Of a stretch of 64,000 bases of DNA, positions 1-8,710 are shown piece after piece; the first letter of the stretch is position 1, and each line of letters starts with the position of its first letter. The notes beneath the pieces are model-generated. The model did no database searches, had not been told where the DNA came from, and saw only the letters and a program-made list of their open reading frames with translations. The stretch is from NCBI GenBank assembly GCA_040386195.1, contig JAZKFV010000005.1, positions 76,600 through 140,599 of the forward strand, given 5' to 3'. The position numbers and the translations under genes are program-made. The DNA is from JAJTCH01 sp040386195. GTDB lineage: Bacteria > Pseudomonadota > Alphaproteobacteria > Rickettsiales > UBA1997.

Positions 1-1
1 G

Positions 2-418
2 ATCACCTGCACGAGAAGAATTGAGTTTGACGCTGCTCACCGCGTGATGCAACATAGCAGCAAATGCAAAATGTTACACGGACATCGTTATGCTTTGGAA
101 GCAACGTTTTCAGCTGCTCATTTAGACGAGTTGGGAATGGTGATTGATTTTGGAGCGATTAAAGAAATTTTAGGTCAATGGATTGATGATAATTGGGATC
201 ACAACACAATTTTGAATAGCAAAGATCAAGCTTTGGGAGAACAAATTGCTCAAATTACCGGACAGAAAATTTATTATTTAAATTGCAATCCAACTGCTGA
301 AGAAATGGCAAATTATTTACTTAAAGAAATTTGCCCAAAACTTTTTGCTAATTACAAAATTACTTGCACTCAAATTAAACTTTTTGAAACCCCAAATTGT
401 TATGCAGAAATTAGCTAG
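2..418 (+). CDS. queD: QueD-like 6-carboxy-tetrahydropterin synthase, 5' partial
   Basis: Homologue of the 6-pyruvoyl-tetrahydropterin synthase family; QueD converts 7,8-dihydroneopterin triphosphate to 6-carboxy-tetrahydropterin in queuosine (7-deazaguanine tRNA) synthesis. The frame is open to the window edge and reads RIEFDAAHR before the first internal ATG at 44. That segment carries the first zinc-binding histidine, so the gene begins at or just before base 1. The other two zinc histidines are in LHGHRY, and the catalytic-type cysteine precedes them in SSKCKMLHGH. The visible length of 139 codons is slightly longer than typical QueD (about 120). The stop lies inside ybgC, so the two genes overlap by 17 nt and are probably co-transcribed. 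The family is certain; the exact reaction is inferred from family membership. Confidence 0.88.
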   Translation: MTCTRRIEFDAAHRVMQHSSKCKMLHGHRYALEATFSAAHLDELGMVIDFGAIKEILGQWIDDNWDHNTILNSKDQALGEQIAQITGQKIYYLNCNPTAEEMANYLLKEICPKLFANYKITCTQIKLFETPNCYAEIS

Positions 419-821
419 AAATAACTTTGTCTATAGAATTTACTACGAAGATACCGACGCTGGCGGCGTGGTTTATTATGCTAATTATTTAAAATTTTTT
501 GAAAGAGCCAGAACCGACTTTCTAAGAGAAAAAGGAATTGTTCAATCTGAATTAGCAAAAAATTCTGGCGCGGTTTTTGTGGTGCGCAATTGCCAAATTG
601 AATATTTGCAACCGGCGCGGATGGACGATTTGGTTGAGGTTGCAGTTGAGATTATTGCAATTGGCAAATTATCAATTCAATTAAAACAAGAAATGAAATT
701 GCACGATAAAATTTTATCAAGAATTAATGTTGAGATTGTTTGTGTAAATGCCGCAACTTTTAAACCCAAAAGAATTGCGCCAGAAATTTTGTCGTTATTG
801 CAATTTGGCAGTCAAAACTAG
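402..821 (+). CDS. ybgC: YbgC-type acyl-CoA thioesterase (hotdog fold)
   Basis: 4-hydroxybenzoyl-CoA thioesterase-like hotdog protein of the YbgC branch, normally linked to the Tol-Pal envelope system. The signature YEDTDAGGVVYYANYLKFFERAR near the N-terminus contains the catalytic Asp and the substrate-pocket residues. The start is set at the ATG at 402 (MQKLARNNF), giving 139 residues as usual for YbgC; the longer open frame from 345 would run deep into queD. No tol or pal genes follow; the next gene is convergent and overlaps the 3' end by 27 nt. Confidence 0.9.
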   Translation: MQKLARNNFVYRIYYEDTDAGGVVYYANYLKFFERARTDFLREKGIVQSELAKNSGAVFVVRNCQIEYLQPARMDDLVEVAVEIIAIGKLSIQLKQEMKLHDKILSRINVEIVCVNAATFKPKRIAPEILSLLQFGSQN

Positions 822-1421
822 GCGATCTTGATAAAATTCATATCTTTCAAAACGACTCAAAAAACTCATTCCCAAAAGCGAAGTTCCCATATCATTATTA
901 TTGATTGAAACAGTCACATTATTAAATTTTATTCCCGCCGCCTCCATTTCATCAACCACTGCCAAACCGCTTATAATCGAGCCGTTAGCAGTTTGATACT
1001 TTCTAAATGTGGATAAATTATTCAGATCAATTCCAACTTTTTTAGCATCAGATTTACTTAAAGTTATGTCGCTGGCGCCAGTGTCAATCATAAAACGAAT
1101 TGGTTTGGAATTAATTTTCATATCAAGATAGAAATGCCCGTCATTAGCGATGGCAATGGCAATTTGTTGTGGGCTAATTTGCACAATTTTGCTGGGAAAT
1201 AATTCACCAAAAACCCGCGCTTTGATTTGATAAAAATCATAACGAAAACTGTAGAACACCAAAATGATCAAAATGATAATCAGCCACATCACAATTTGTT
1301 TGAGAATTTCTGAAGTTTTAAGATGGCTTTTAAAAACAATACTGCCAACCAGCATTGCCAAAAGCAAACTCAAATAAACCAGATGCGGTAAATCTGCAGA
1401 ATTAATATTATCTAGGCTCAT
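795..1421 (-). CDS. Membrane-anchored retropepsin-like aspartic protease (TIGR02281 type)
   Basis: A 208-residue protein with two hydrophobic N-terminal segments (about residues 10-28 and 38-57) followed by a single retroviral-type aspartic protease domain (about 95-205). The catalytic motif is MIDTGASDITLS and the distal family motif is LLGMSFLSRFE. One domain only implies a homodimer. This architecture matches the clan AA aspartic protease family common in alphaproteobacteria and related to rickettsial membrane retropepsins. Its start overlaps the end of yggS by 4 nt (ATGA), so it is probably translationally coupled to that gene. The substrate is unknown. Confidence 0.85.
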   Translation of the reverse strand: MSLDNINSADLPHLVYLSLLLAMLVGSIVFKSHLKTSEILKQIVMWLIIILIILVFYSFRYDFYQIKARVFGELFPSKIVQISPQQIAIAIANDGHFYLDMKINSKPIRFMIDTGASDITLSKSDAKKVGIDLNNLSTFRKYQTANGSIISGLAVVDEMEAAGIKFNNVTVSINNNDMGTSLLGMSFLSRFERYEFYQDRLVLTAKLQ

Positions 1422-2089
1422 AGCTTATTATTGGTAAGTTCTCGATTGCCAAATATTGCAGTGCCAAGTCTGATAAAATTGGCGCCCATAGCAATGGCAA
1501 TTTCAAAATCGTTGCTCATTCCCATTGAAATATTTTTTAAATTATTTTCGCGAGCAATTTTAGTTAGCAATGCAAAATAAAGTGTTGGATTCTCATCGAC
1601 CGGTGGAATTGCCATCACGCCGGTGATTGGCAATTTATATTCTTCAATCATTTTTTGGATAAAACTCTGCGCATCTTGAGGATTGATGCCAGATTTTTGT
1701 TCTTCTTCGCCAATGTTAATTTGAACAAAAATTTCTGGAAATTTATTTTGTTGCTCTTTTTGTTTAGCAATTTCTTTTGCCAAAACTCCTGCCAATTTTT
1801 CACTATCTAAAGTTTGAATCACATCAAAAATCTGCACTGCATCGGCAGCTTTATTGCTTTGCAAATGACCAATTAGATGTAATTTGATATTTTTGTATTG
1901 GTTTTTTAAATTTATCCATTTATTTTTTGCTTCTATAACTTTATTTTCGCCAAAAATTTGACAACCCAAATCAATTGCTTGTTTGATTTTTTCCTCGTCA
2001 ATTGTTTTGGAAACGACAACTAGATTAACTTGGTTGTCAGAGTTTTGAATTTTTTCTTTTATTGATTGAAGATTTTGAGCAATAGACAT
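1418..2089 (-). CDS. yggS: YggS/PLPBP family pyridoxal-phosphate homeostasis protein
   Basis: 223-residue single-domain PLP-binding protein of the YggS/PROSC family, which buffers free PLP and influences amino-acid pools. Visible motifs are VVVSKT near the N-terminus (the PLP lysine), FGENKV, LHLIGHLQSNK and the C-terminal SMGMSNDFEIAIAMGANFIRLGTAIFG phosphate-binding region. It heads a two-gene unit with the aspartic protease. Its start codon lies only 2 nt from the start codon of the divergent thiE/tenI homologue, so each promoter must overlap the other coding region. Confidence 0.9.
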   Translation of the reverse strand: MSIAQNLQSIKEKIQNSDNQVNLVVVSKTIDEEKIKQAIDLGCQIFGENKVIEAKNKWINLKNQYKNIKLHLIGHLQSNKAADAVQIFDVIQTLDSEKLAGVLAKEIAKQKEQQNKFPEIFVQINIGEEEQKSGINPQDAQSFIQKMIEEYKLPITGVMAIPPVDENPTLYFALLTKIARENNLKNISMGMSNDFEIAIAMGANFIRLGTAIFGNRELTNNKL

Positions 2090-2091
2090 TT

Positions 2092-2688
2092 ATGAATGAT
2101 AAATTTTTGCAGGAAATATCAAAAGCTAAGTTAAGAGCAGTTAAAAATCTACCCGAAATGTTCTTTTTTACTGATCGTAAAAGGGTTAGCAATGTCTTGG
2201 AAGTGGTTGAGAATTTGCCGGAAAATGCGGCAATTATTATTCGTGAATATGATTTAAAAGCTGATCAACGTTTAAATTTTGCCCAACAAATTGCTCTGAT
2301 TGCGCGCAGAAAAAATTTAAAATTTCTTGTTGGAAAAGATTGGAATTTGGCTCAAGAAATTGGTGCCAATGGCGTTCATTTTTCAGATTTTGATCAGAAT
2401 TTTGCAGTGCCAAAAAATCGTCACAATATGATTTTGAGCTATAGCTGTCACCGCCCTGAATCAATTGTTGAAGCTGAAAAATTGGGAGCTGATTTGCTTT
2501 TTTATTCACCAATTTTCGCCAGCAAATCACATTTAAATCAACAGCCGGTTGGAATTGATGGCTTAAAGAATTTTATTAAAAAAACCTCGCTCCCAGTTTA
2601 TGCCTTAGGCGGAATTGATGAGCAAAATATTAAATTATTAAACAATACCAACATTTCAGGTATTGGCGGAATATCAATATTTCTTTAA
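2092..2688 (+). CDS. ThiE/TenI-family protein
   Basis: 198-residue TIM-barrel protein of the thiamine-phosphate synthase / TenI superfamily. It has FFFTDRKR at the first strand, GANGVHFS in the middle and ALGGIDEQN at the phosphate-binding end. The pyrophosphate-binding region of true ThiE is not evident: YSPIFASKSH replaces the usual GPIFPTxTK. The product is therefore better called TenI-like; a thiazole tautomerase or unknown role is possible. No other thiamine genes are present. The ATG at 2092 keeps the usual short extension before the LPEMFFFTD segment. Confidence 0.72.
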   Translation: MNDKFLQEISKAKLRAVKNLPEMFFFTDRKRVSNVLEVVENLPENAAIIIREYDLKADQRLNFAQQIALIARRKNLKFLVGKDWNLAQEIGANGVHFSDFDQNFAVPKNRHNMILSYSCHRPESIVEAEKLGADLLFYSPIFASKSHLNQQPVGIDGLKNFIKKTSLPVYALGGIDEQNIKLLNNTNISGIGGISIFL

Positions 2689-2698
2689 GATTTAAACA

Positions 2699-4117
2699 AT
2701 GAAAATCACTCCCGTTATTTTATCCGGCGGTTCGGGAACAAGATTGTGGCCACTTTCTAGACCCTCGCAACCCAAACAATTTCTTAAGCTAACCAGCAAT
2801 AAAAGTATGTTTCAAAAAACAGCTTTGCGTGCTAGCAATAAAAAATTGTTTAATGATCTTATCATTGTTGGCAACAATGAGCACCGTTTTATTATTGCTG
2901 AAGAATTAGAAAATATTGCTGTTAAATCCGAAACAATAATTTTGGAACCAATTGCCAAAAATACCGCTCCCGCTATTGCTATTGCTGCTTTAGAAGTTTT
3001 TGCTAAAAATGCTCATGGCGAAGATTTGATGTTAGTAATGCCTTCTGATCACATTATCGAAGATGAAAAAGGGTTGCTTGCGGCGGTTAAAAAAACCGTT
3101 AGCCTTGCCAATAAAAATTATTTTGTAACTTTTGGAGTAAATCCAACCAGCCCACAAATTAATTACGGTTATATCAAAAAGGGCAAAAAAATTAATCGCA
3201 AAAATATTTTTGTAGTTGATAAATTCGTTGAGAAGCCAAATTTAAAAACCGCCAAAAAATTTCTCCTTGATACAAAATTTTTATGGAATAGCGGTATATT
3301 TTTATTTAAAGCCTCAACATATCTGCATAGTCTACGCAAAAATAATCACCAAACCTTTATCAATTGTGTCAGCGCTTATAACAACTCAGAAAAAGATTTG
3401 GAATTTATTCGGCTGAATTTAGAAGATTTTGAAAAATGCGAAAATATTTCTGCCGATCATGCAGTGATGGAACAAGCTGAAAATATCGCCGTGATTCCAA
3501 TTGATGTTGGCTGGAGCGATATTGGCAATTGGGATATCATTACCGATATTGGCAATAAAGATGATAATGGCAATAATCTTATTGGCGATGTCATTGCCCT
3601 GAAAAGCAAAAATTGCTACATCAATTCTGAACATGGTTTAATAACCGTTGTTGGAGTTGAAAATTTGATTATTGTTGCTTTAAAAGATGTGGTGTTGGTG
3701 GCAAATAAAAATAATTCCAGCGACATTACCCAACTTTATGAAATATTAAAAAATCAAAATCGCGAAGAATGTAAAACTCATCCCAAGGTTTATCGACCAT
3801 GGGGCAATGCTGAAACGATTAATGTTGGTGATGGTTTTAAAATCAAAAAAATTACCGTCAAACCCGGCGGATCGCTTTCATTACAAATTCATAATCATCG
3901 CAATGAGCATTGGGTTGTAACTAGTGGCAATGCCTTTGTTACTTGCGGCGATAAGGAAATGCAGCTCACCAAAGATCAATCTATTAGTATTGCCATCAAA
4001 GAAAAACATCGCTTGGAAAATAGAAGCAAAGTTAATTTAGAAATCATTGAAATTCAAACCGGAGATTATTTGAAAGAGGACGATATTATTAGGCTTTGCA
4101 ACTATTATAAAAAATAA
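2699..4117 (+). CDS. manC: Mannose-1-phosphate guanylyltransferase / mannose-6-phosphate isomerase
   Basis: 472-residue bifunctional enzyme making GDP-mannose for surface polysaccharide. The N-terminal nucleotidyltransferase domain (about 1-290) begins with LSGGSGTRLWPLSR and PKQFLKL; FVEKPN and LWNSGIFLF follow. A linker leads to a type II mannose-6-phosphate isomerase cupin (about 355-472) with RPWGNAE, FKIKKITVKPGGSLSLQ and HRNEHWVV. The length is standard for the AlgA/ManC/XanB family. It starts 10 nt after the TenI-like gene and ends exactly where the convergent ialB-like gene ends. Confidence 0.95.
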   Translation: MKITPVILSGGSGTRLWPLSRPSQPKQFLKLTSNKSMFQKTALRASNKKLFNDLIIVGNNEHRFIIAEELENIAVKSETIILEPIAKNTAPAIAIAALEVFAKNAHGEDLMLVMPSDHIIEDEKGLLAAVKKTVSLANKNYFVTFGVNPTSPQINYGYIKKGKKINRKNIFVVDKFVEKPNLKTAKKFLLDTKFLWNSGIFLFKASTYLHSLRKNNHQTFINCVSAYNNSEKDLEFIRLNLEDFEKCENISADHAVMEQAENIAVIPIDVGWSDIGNWDIITDIGNKDDNGNNLIGDVIALKSKNCYINSEHGLITVVGVENLIIVALKDVVLVANKNNSSDITQLYEILKNQNREECKTHPKVYRPWGNAETINVGDGFKIKKITVKPGGSLSLQIHNHRNEHWVVTSGNAFVTCGDKEMQLTKDQSISIAIKEKHRLENRSKVNLEIIEIQTGDYLKEDDIIRLCNYYKK

Positions 4118-4639
4118 TTATCGACATAATTCTTTCATTCGCGCATAGGCTCGGTTAAAGCCTTTCATCTGATATTCATCAACTGAATAATTGCCGGTTG
4201 AAGAATCGCTTCTGGCTTTGACTGATTCACTTTGCAGCATCAAAGTTATAATATCCTTATCATCGTAATCACTTTTCGCCCAAGCAATATCGCTGTTGGT
4301 GTAAAGCTGTTTTTGCACATTGCCAATCAATAAATAAACATCACTGCTAATTTTATATTCATAGCCAGAATAAAGGCTAATTTCTTCAGATCTGGTTTTA
4401 GAATATCTGGTGATTGCCAAATAAGGATTGCGCAAACCAGTAAAACTGCTGTCACTTTTATAAGGTGTGGCGGCAATATAACATTTTTTATCATCACCAT
4501 TTTCAGCATATTCATAAACTACCCAGCCGTAATACATACTATCAATGGTTTGGGCGCTGACATTTTTTGGCAAGAGCCAGCAATTAATAATCAGATAAAA
4601 TAAAAAGATGAATTGGAGGGATTTGTAATTCACAAACAT
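4118..4639 (-). CDS. Invasion-associated locus B (IalB)-like secreted protein
   Basis: 173-residue protein with a signal peptide (hydrophobic core residues 8-22, probable cleavage after NVSA) and a domain resembling the alphaproteobacterial IalB family. Landmarks are GWVVYEYAENGDDKKCYIA, a central LAITRYSKTRSEEISLYSGYEYK and the terminal MKGFNRAYARMKELC, leaving two cysteines that could pair in the periplasm. IalB-type proteins were named for Bartonella erythrocyte invasion, but the family is widespread and its function is unsettled. It lies 9 nt downstream of phoU on the same strand. Confidence 0.7.
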   Translation of the reverse strand: MFVNYKSLQFIFLFYLIINCWLLPKNVSAQTIDSMYYGWVVYEYAENGDDKKCYIAATPYKSDSSFTGLRNPYLAITRYSKTRSEEISLYSGYEYKISSDVYLLIGNVQKQLYTNSDIAWAKSDYDDKDIITLMLQSESVKARSDSSTGNYSVDEYQMKGFNRAYARMKELCR

Positions 4640-4648
4640 TTTGAGTAT

Positions 4649-5308
4649 TTACTCGATAATTTCGCCGCTCACTACATAACGAACCATTTCGGCAATATTG
4701 GCAGCGTGGTCGGCAAGTCTTTCAAAACTTTTAGCAATAAAAAGAATGTTGATAATATTTTTAACCTGCATTTGATCAAAACTTTCACCTTCAACAATCG
4801 AAAATAAATTTTCATAAATTTGATCAATCTCGTCATCTTGTTTTAAAACTGCTTCTGCTTTTTCTAAATTATGTTCATTAAAAGCTGACACCGCGTCGCT
4901 GGTCATTTTCTTAGCAATTTTTAACATTGCCAATAAAGAATTTTTAGTATTGTCATCAATTGTAGTTTCCAAATTAGCAATTTTTTTGATGATGCTTTTA
5001 CATTTATCACCCATTCTTTCCATATTAGAAGACACTTTCAAAGCTGAGATAACATAACGCAAATCAAAGGCCATTGGCTGTCTGAGCGCTAACATTGAAG
5101 TAACTTTTTTTTCAGTCAAATGATCCAAATGATTAATTTTATAATCGTGATCCAAAATTTGTTGCACTAATTGTTTTTGCGGATTTCTAATCACATCTTC
5201 AACCATCGCAATTGAATCATTAAGCAAATCTAATAAATGATCGAGAGTTCCAGAAATTGATTGAATGTCTTTATCGTAAGATTTTACGGTATGTTGTTTT
5301 AGTTCCAT
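4649..5308 (-). CDS. phoU: PhoU phosphate-signalling protein
   Basis: 219-residue protein with two PhoU three-helix repeats. Each contains a metal-site helix of the type seen here as DLRYVISALKVSSNMERMGDKCKSI and, in the second repeat, IINILFIAKSFERLADHAANIAE. PhoU inhibits the PstSCAB-PhoR phosphate-starvation pathway. No pst, phoB or phoR gene is nearby; the only downstream partner is the ialB-like gene, so phoU stands outside the usual pst-phoU operon in this genome. Confidence 0.93.
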   Translation of the reverse strand: MELKQHTVKSYDKDIQSISGTLDHLLDLLNDSIAMVEDVIRNPQKQLVQQILDHDYKINHLDHLTEKKVTSMLALRQPMAFDLRYVISALKVSSNMERMGDKCKSIIKKIANLETTIDDNTKNSLLAMLKIAKKMTSDAVSAFNEHNLEKAEAVLKQDDEIDQIYENLFSIVEGESFDQMQVKNIINILFIAKSFERLADHAANIAEMVRYVVSGEIIE

Positions 5309-5398
5309 TGATTACAAAATGTTGTTTGAGAGTTGATTGCTATTAAAATATCGATCTGCAAAATAATCAAGCGCTTAAATGTTAAAGATACTCAACAT

Positions 5399-6679
5399 AT
5401 GAACAAAAAAAAAGTTTTAGTTATCGGCTCAGGCGGAAGAGAGCACGCTATCATTCATCAACTTAAAAAATCACCTCTTCTAGCAGAAATTTTGTGCTTA
5501 CCTGGCAATGCTGGAATTGAGCAAATTGCTCGCTGCATAACCAATATTAACCTTTTTAATTTCGACGAAATTATCAATTTTTGTCACCAGGAAAAAATTG
5601 ACTTGGTAGTAATTGGTCCAGAACAACCTTTGGTTGAGGGTTTGGTTGATGCGCTGCAAGCCGCTAATATCAAGGCTTTTGGGCCTAGTAAAAATGCCGC
5701 AAGATTAGAAGGCTCAAAAGCTTTTACTAAAAAGATCTGCGATGATTATAAAATTCCCACCGCCAAATATCAGGGTTTTGACAATCAAGATGCGGCGCTG
5801 AAATATTTAGCCAACAACAATTTTCCTTGCGTTATCAAAGCTGACGGAATTGCCGCTGGCAAAGGCGTAATTATTGCGGCAGATTTATTGACTGCTCAAC
5901 AAGCTGTTGCAGAAATTTTCGGTGGCAAATTCGGCAACGCTGGGAAAACTTTAATTATTGAAGAATTTTTAGAAGGAATTGAAGTTAGTTTTTTTGCAAT
6001 TTGTGACGGCAAAAATGCCCAATTTTTAGGCAGCGCCGGCGATCATAAAAAAGTTGGTGATGGCGATGTTGGCGCCAATACTGGCGGAATGGGAACTTAT
6101 AGCCCGTCACCTTTCATTGACGATAATTTACAAGAAATGGTGATGCGACAAATGATTTATCCAACCTTGCAAGCAATGCAAGATTTAGGTTGTCCGTTCG
6201 TCGGCATTTTATTCGCAGGTTTAATTTTAACCAAAGATGGCGCAAAATTATTAGAGTTTAACACTCGCTTTGGCGATCCAGAAACCCAGTCTTTATTGCC
6301 CAGATTAAAAACCGATTTATTGCAATTAATTTTAGCAACTATTACTGGTGATTTACAAAATCAGAAAATTGAATTTATCAACAAAGCAGCAATTTGCGTG
6401 GTTCTAGCCGCCAAAGGCTATCCGGAAGAATATCAAAAAGGCACTGAAATAAAAAATTTAGCTGGCGCCAAAAATTCTGCCGACAATATTCTTATTTTTC
6501 ATAGCGGCACCAAACAAGAAGGCGATAAAATTCTTGCTGTGGGTGGTCGAGTTTTGGGCGTGGTTGCTTTATCTGATAATATCAAACAAGCCAGAATTGA
6601 CGCTTATAAAGCCGTTGATTTGATTGATTGGAATCAGGGATTTTGTCGTCGAGATATTGGCTTGAAAGCCATAATCTAA
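5399..6679 (+). CDS. purD: Phosphoribosylamine--glycine ligase
   Basis: GAR synthetase, the second step of de novo purine synthesis, an ATP-grasp enzyme of 426 residues from the ATG at 5399. The N-terminal domain starts VLVIGSGGREHAI; the ATP-grasp part contains FPCVIKADGIAAGKGV and the C-terminal region contains LEFNTRFGDPETQ. The in-frame ATG at 5333 would add 22 unconserved residues (through the CKIIKRLN stretch), so 5399 is preferred because VLVIGSGGREHA normally follows within a few residues of the start. No other pur genes are in the window. Confidence 0.96.
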   Translation: MNKKKVLVIGSGGREHAIIHQLKKSPLLAEILCLPGNAGIEQIARCITNINLFNFDEIINFCHQEKIDLVVIGPEQPLVEGLVDALQAANIKAFGPSKNAARLEGSKAFTKKICDDYKIPTAKYQGFDNQDAALKYLANNNFPCVIKADGIAAGKGVIIAADLLTAQQAVAEIFGGKFGNAGKTLIIEEFLEGIEVSFFAICDGKNAQFLGSAGDHKKVGDGDVGANTGGMGTYSPSPFIDDNLQEMVMRQMIYPTLQAMQDLGCPFVGILFAGLILTKDGAKLLEFNTRFGDPETQSLLPRLKTDLLQLILATITGDLQNQKIEFINKAAICVVLAAKGYPEEYQKGTEIKNLAGAKNSADNILIFHSGTKQEGDKILAVGGRVLGVVALSDNIKQARIDAYKAVDLIDWNQGFCRRDIGLKAII

Positions 6680-6747
6680 CTTTCTTGATTTTAATAATCA
6701 TATCGCTAGTCTCTGCCCCTTCATTTTAACCAAATTTTTTATAATTT

Positions 6748-7128
6748 ATGACTGGTTTTCTTTCCAATATTTTAATCTCTGATAGTTTTGCTGGAGTTGT
6801 TGAAGCCTCTCCTGCGCCATCTGCAACTGCTGGACTTGCTAACTTCATACCGTTAATTTTAATATTTTTGGTATTTTACTTTCTATTAATTCGCCCACAA
6901 CAAAAGAAGCTTAAAGAACACCAAAATGTTTTGAGCACTTTAAAAAGTGGCGATAAAGTTAATACCAGCAGTGGAATTTTTGGCGTAGTCAGAGCAATTG
7001 ACATTAAAGAAAACACTGTTGATTTAGAGATTGCCAGTAATGTAATAGTCAAAGTTTTGAAACAAAGTATTTCAGCGGTTATCAAAGACCAAGCTGTAGA
7101 ACAAAAATCTAACAAAAAGAAAAAATAA
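6748..7128 (+). CDS. yajC: YajC preprotein translocase subunit
   Basis: 126-residue small membrane protein with one transmembrane helix (about residues 31-50, ending FYFLLIRPQQKKLKEHQ), which is the YajC signature, followed by a soluble YajC domain with LKSGDKVNTSSGIFGVV. The tail is lysine-rich. YajC associates with SecDF-YidC at the inner membrane. It is followed after 1 nt by secD, the usual alphaproteobacterial order. Confidence 0.95.
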   Translation: MTGFLSNILISDSFAGVVEASPAPSATAGLANFIPLILIFLVFYFLLIRPQQKKLKEHQNVLSTLKSGDKVNTSSGIFGVVRAIDIKENTVDLEIASNVIVKVLKQSISAVIKDQAVEQKSNKKKK

Positions 7129-7129
7129 T

Positions 7130-8692
7130 ATGTTTCGCTTCTCACCATTAAAGGCGTTTTTCGTCCTTGTTGTTTGTGTTATTTCGATTCTTTATAGCCT
7201 TCCTAATTTTATTTCCGAACCAAACAAAGAGATCAGACCTTACAAATATTTGCCTAGTAGCAAAGTTAATCTTGGTCTTGATTTGCAAGGTGGCGCGCAT
7301 CTTTTATTACAAGTTAATTTTGATTATTATCTCAAAGAACAACTTGGAAATTTGACTGATGAATTAAAAAGAAACTTTATCGAAGGCGGTTTAAATTCAG
7401 TTTCTGAAATTAGAGATGGCAAAATTATCTTTACCTTTTCCCAAGATAGCTATGTTGGTAAAGCTAAAAAAATTGTCCGCAAATTTGATAACGATATTGA
7501 TATTGATAGTAAGAGCGACAAAATTATTTTATCTTACGCCGCTTCTCATCTTGCCAAGATGCAAAAGGATTTAGTGCAGCAATCAATTGAAATTGTGCGC
7601 CGCAGAGTTGACGAAACCGGCACTAAAGAACCAATCATTCAAGCCCAAGGCAATAGCCGCATTTTGCTGCAAGTTCCCGGAGTTCACAATCCGCAAGCAA
7701 TCAAAGATCTGCTCGGCAAAACTGCCAAACTCACTTTCCACTTTGTGGTCGATAAATCTTTCGATGACAATTTCACCGAATACACTATGGATTACGATAT
7801 CGCCAAAATTCAAGATACTGGCGGGCGAACTTATCTAATCAAAAAAGCTCCGATTTTAACCGGCGATTTATTGGTTGACGCCAATGCCACTTTTTATGAA
7901 GGACAGCCGGCAGTTTCATTTAAATTCAATTATCTTGGCGCGCGCAAATTTGCTGAAATTACTACTGATAATATTGGCAGAATTTTTGCCATTGTTTTAG
8001 ATGGCAAAATTATCACCGCACCAAAAATTAATTCAGTCATCACCGGTGGAACTGGGGTTATTTCCGGCAGCTTCACTACTGAAGATGCTAATAATTTAGC
8101 TCTCTTACTCAGAGCCGGCGCACTTCCTGCGCCAATTGAAGTGATTGAAGAAAGAACCGTTGGCCCGTCACTTGGCGCTGATTCAGTGCGTTATGGAACC
8201 ACCGCAGCAATTTATGGTTTTGCTTTAGTTGCTGCTTTTATGTTTTTATTCTACGGATTTTTTGGGCTAATCGCCAATTTTGCTTTGCTAATCAACATTG
8301 CCTTGATTTTAACTTTTCTATCTTGGCTCGGTGCCACTTTAACTTTGCCAGGCATTGCCGGAATTGTGCTGACGATGGGAATGGCGGTTGATGCTAATGT
8401 GTTGATTTTTGAGCGAATGAAAGAAGAAGCGCGCCATCATAACAAAAAAATTATGATTGCCATTGATGCTGGATTTTCACAAGCTTTCCGCACTATTTTA
8501 GATTCCAATATCACAACTTTGATTATCGCTTCCTTGCTTTATATCTTCGGCAGCGGCGCTATTCGTGGGTTTGCAGTAACTTTGACAATCGGAATTTTAT
8601 CTTCAATGTTCTCAGCAATAATTCTCACCAGAACCATCATTTCCTTGTGGCTTAAATACCGCAGATTCCCAATCCAAGCTTTGCCAATCTAA
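7130..8692 (+). CDS. secD: Protein translocase subunit SecD
   Basis: 520-residue inner-membrane translocation motor subunit. The N-terminal helix (10-28) is followed by the P1 region with GLDLQGGAHLLLQV, the Sec-family motif of SecD, and VRRRVDETGTKEP. Five C-terminal helices begin near residue 360, with GIAGIVLTMGMAVDANVLIFERMKEE, the proton-pathway segment. SecF is normally next or fused. Here the gene is followed by a hairpin and then by a convergent MFS gene, so secF must lie elsewhere. Confidence 0.97.
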   Translation: MFRFSPLKAFFVLVVCVISILYSLPNFISEPNKEIRPYKYLPSSKVNLGLDLQGGAHLLLQVNFDYYLKEQLGNLTDELKRNFIEGGLNSVSEIRDGKIIFTFSQDSYVGKAKKIVRKFDNDIDIDSKSDKIILSYAASHLAKMQKDLVQQSIEIVRRRVDETGTKEPIIQAQGNSRILLQVPGVHNPQAIKDLLGKTAKLTFHFVVDKSFDDNFTEYTMDYDIAKIQDTGGRTYLIKKAPILTGDLLVDANATFYEGQPAVSFKFNYLGARKFAEITTDNIGRIFAIVLDGKIITAPKINSVITGGTGVISGSFTTEDANNLALLLRAGALPAPIEVIEERTVGPSLGADSVRYGTTAAIYGFALVAAFMFLFYGFFGLIANFALLINIALILTFLSWLGATLTLPGIAGIVLTMGMAVDANVLIFERMKEEARHHNKKIMIAIDAGFSQAFRTILDSNITTLIIASLLYIFGSGAIRGFAVTLTIGILSSMFSAIILTRTIISLWLKYRRFPIQALPI

Positions 8693-8710
8693 GACCTCGG
8701 TCTTTTAATT
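8691..8710 (+). terminator. Putative terminator after secD
   Basis: AAGACCTCGGTCTT overlaps the secD stop codon and can form a 5-bp stem with a CTCG tetraloop, followed by TTAATTTT. The stem is short, so this is a weak call. Confidence 0.4.
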
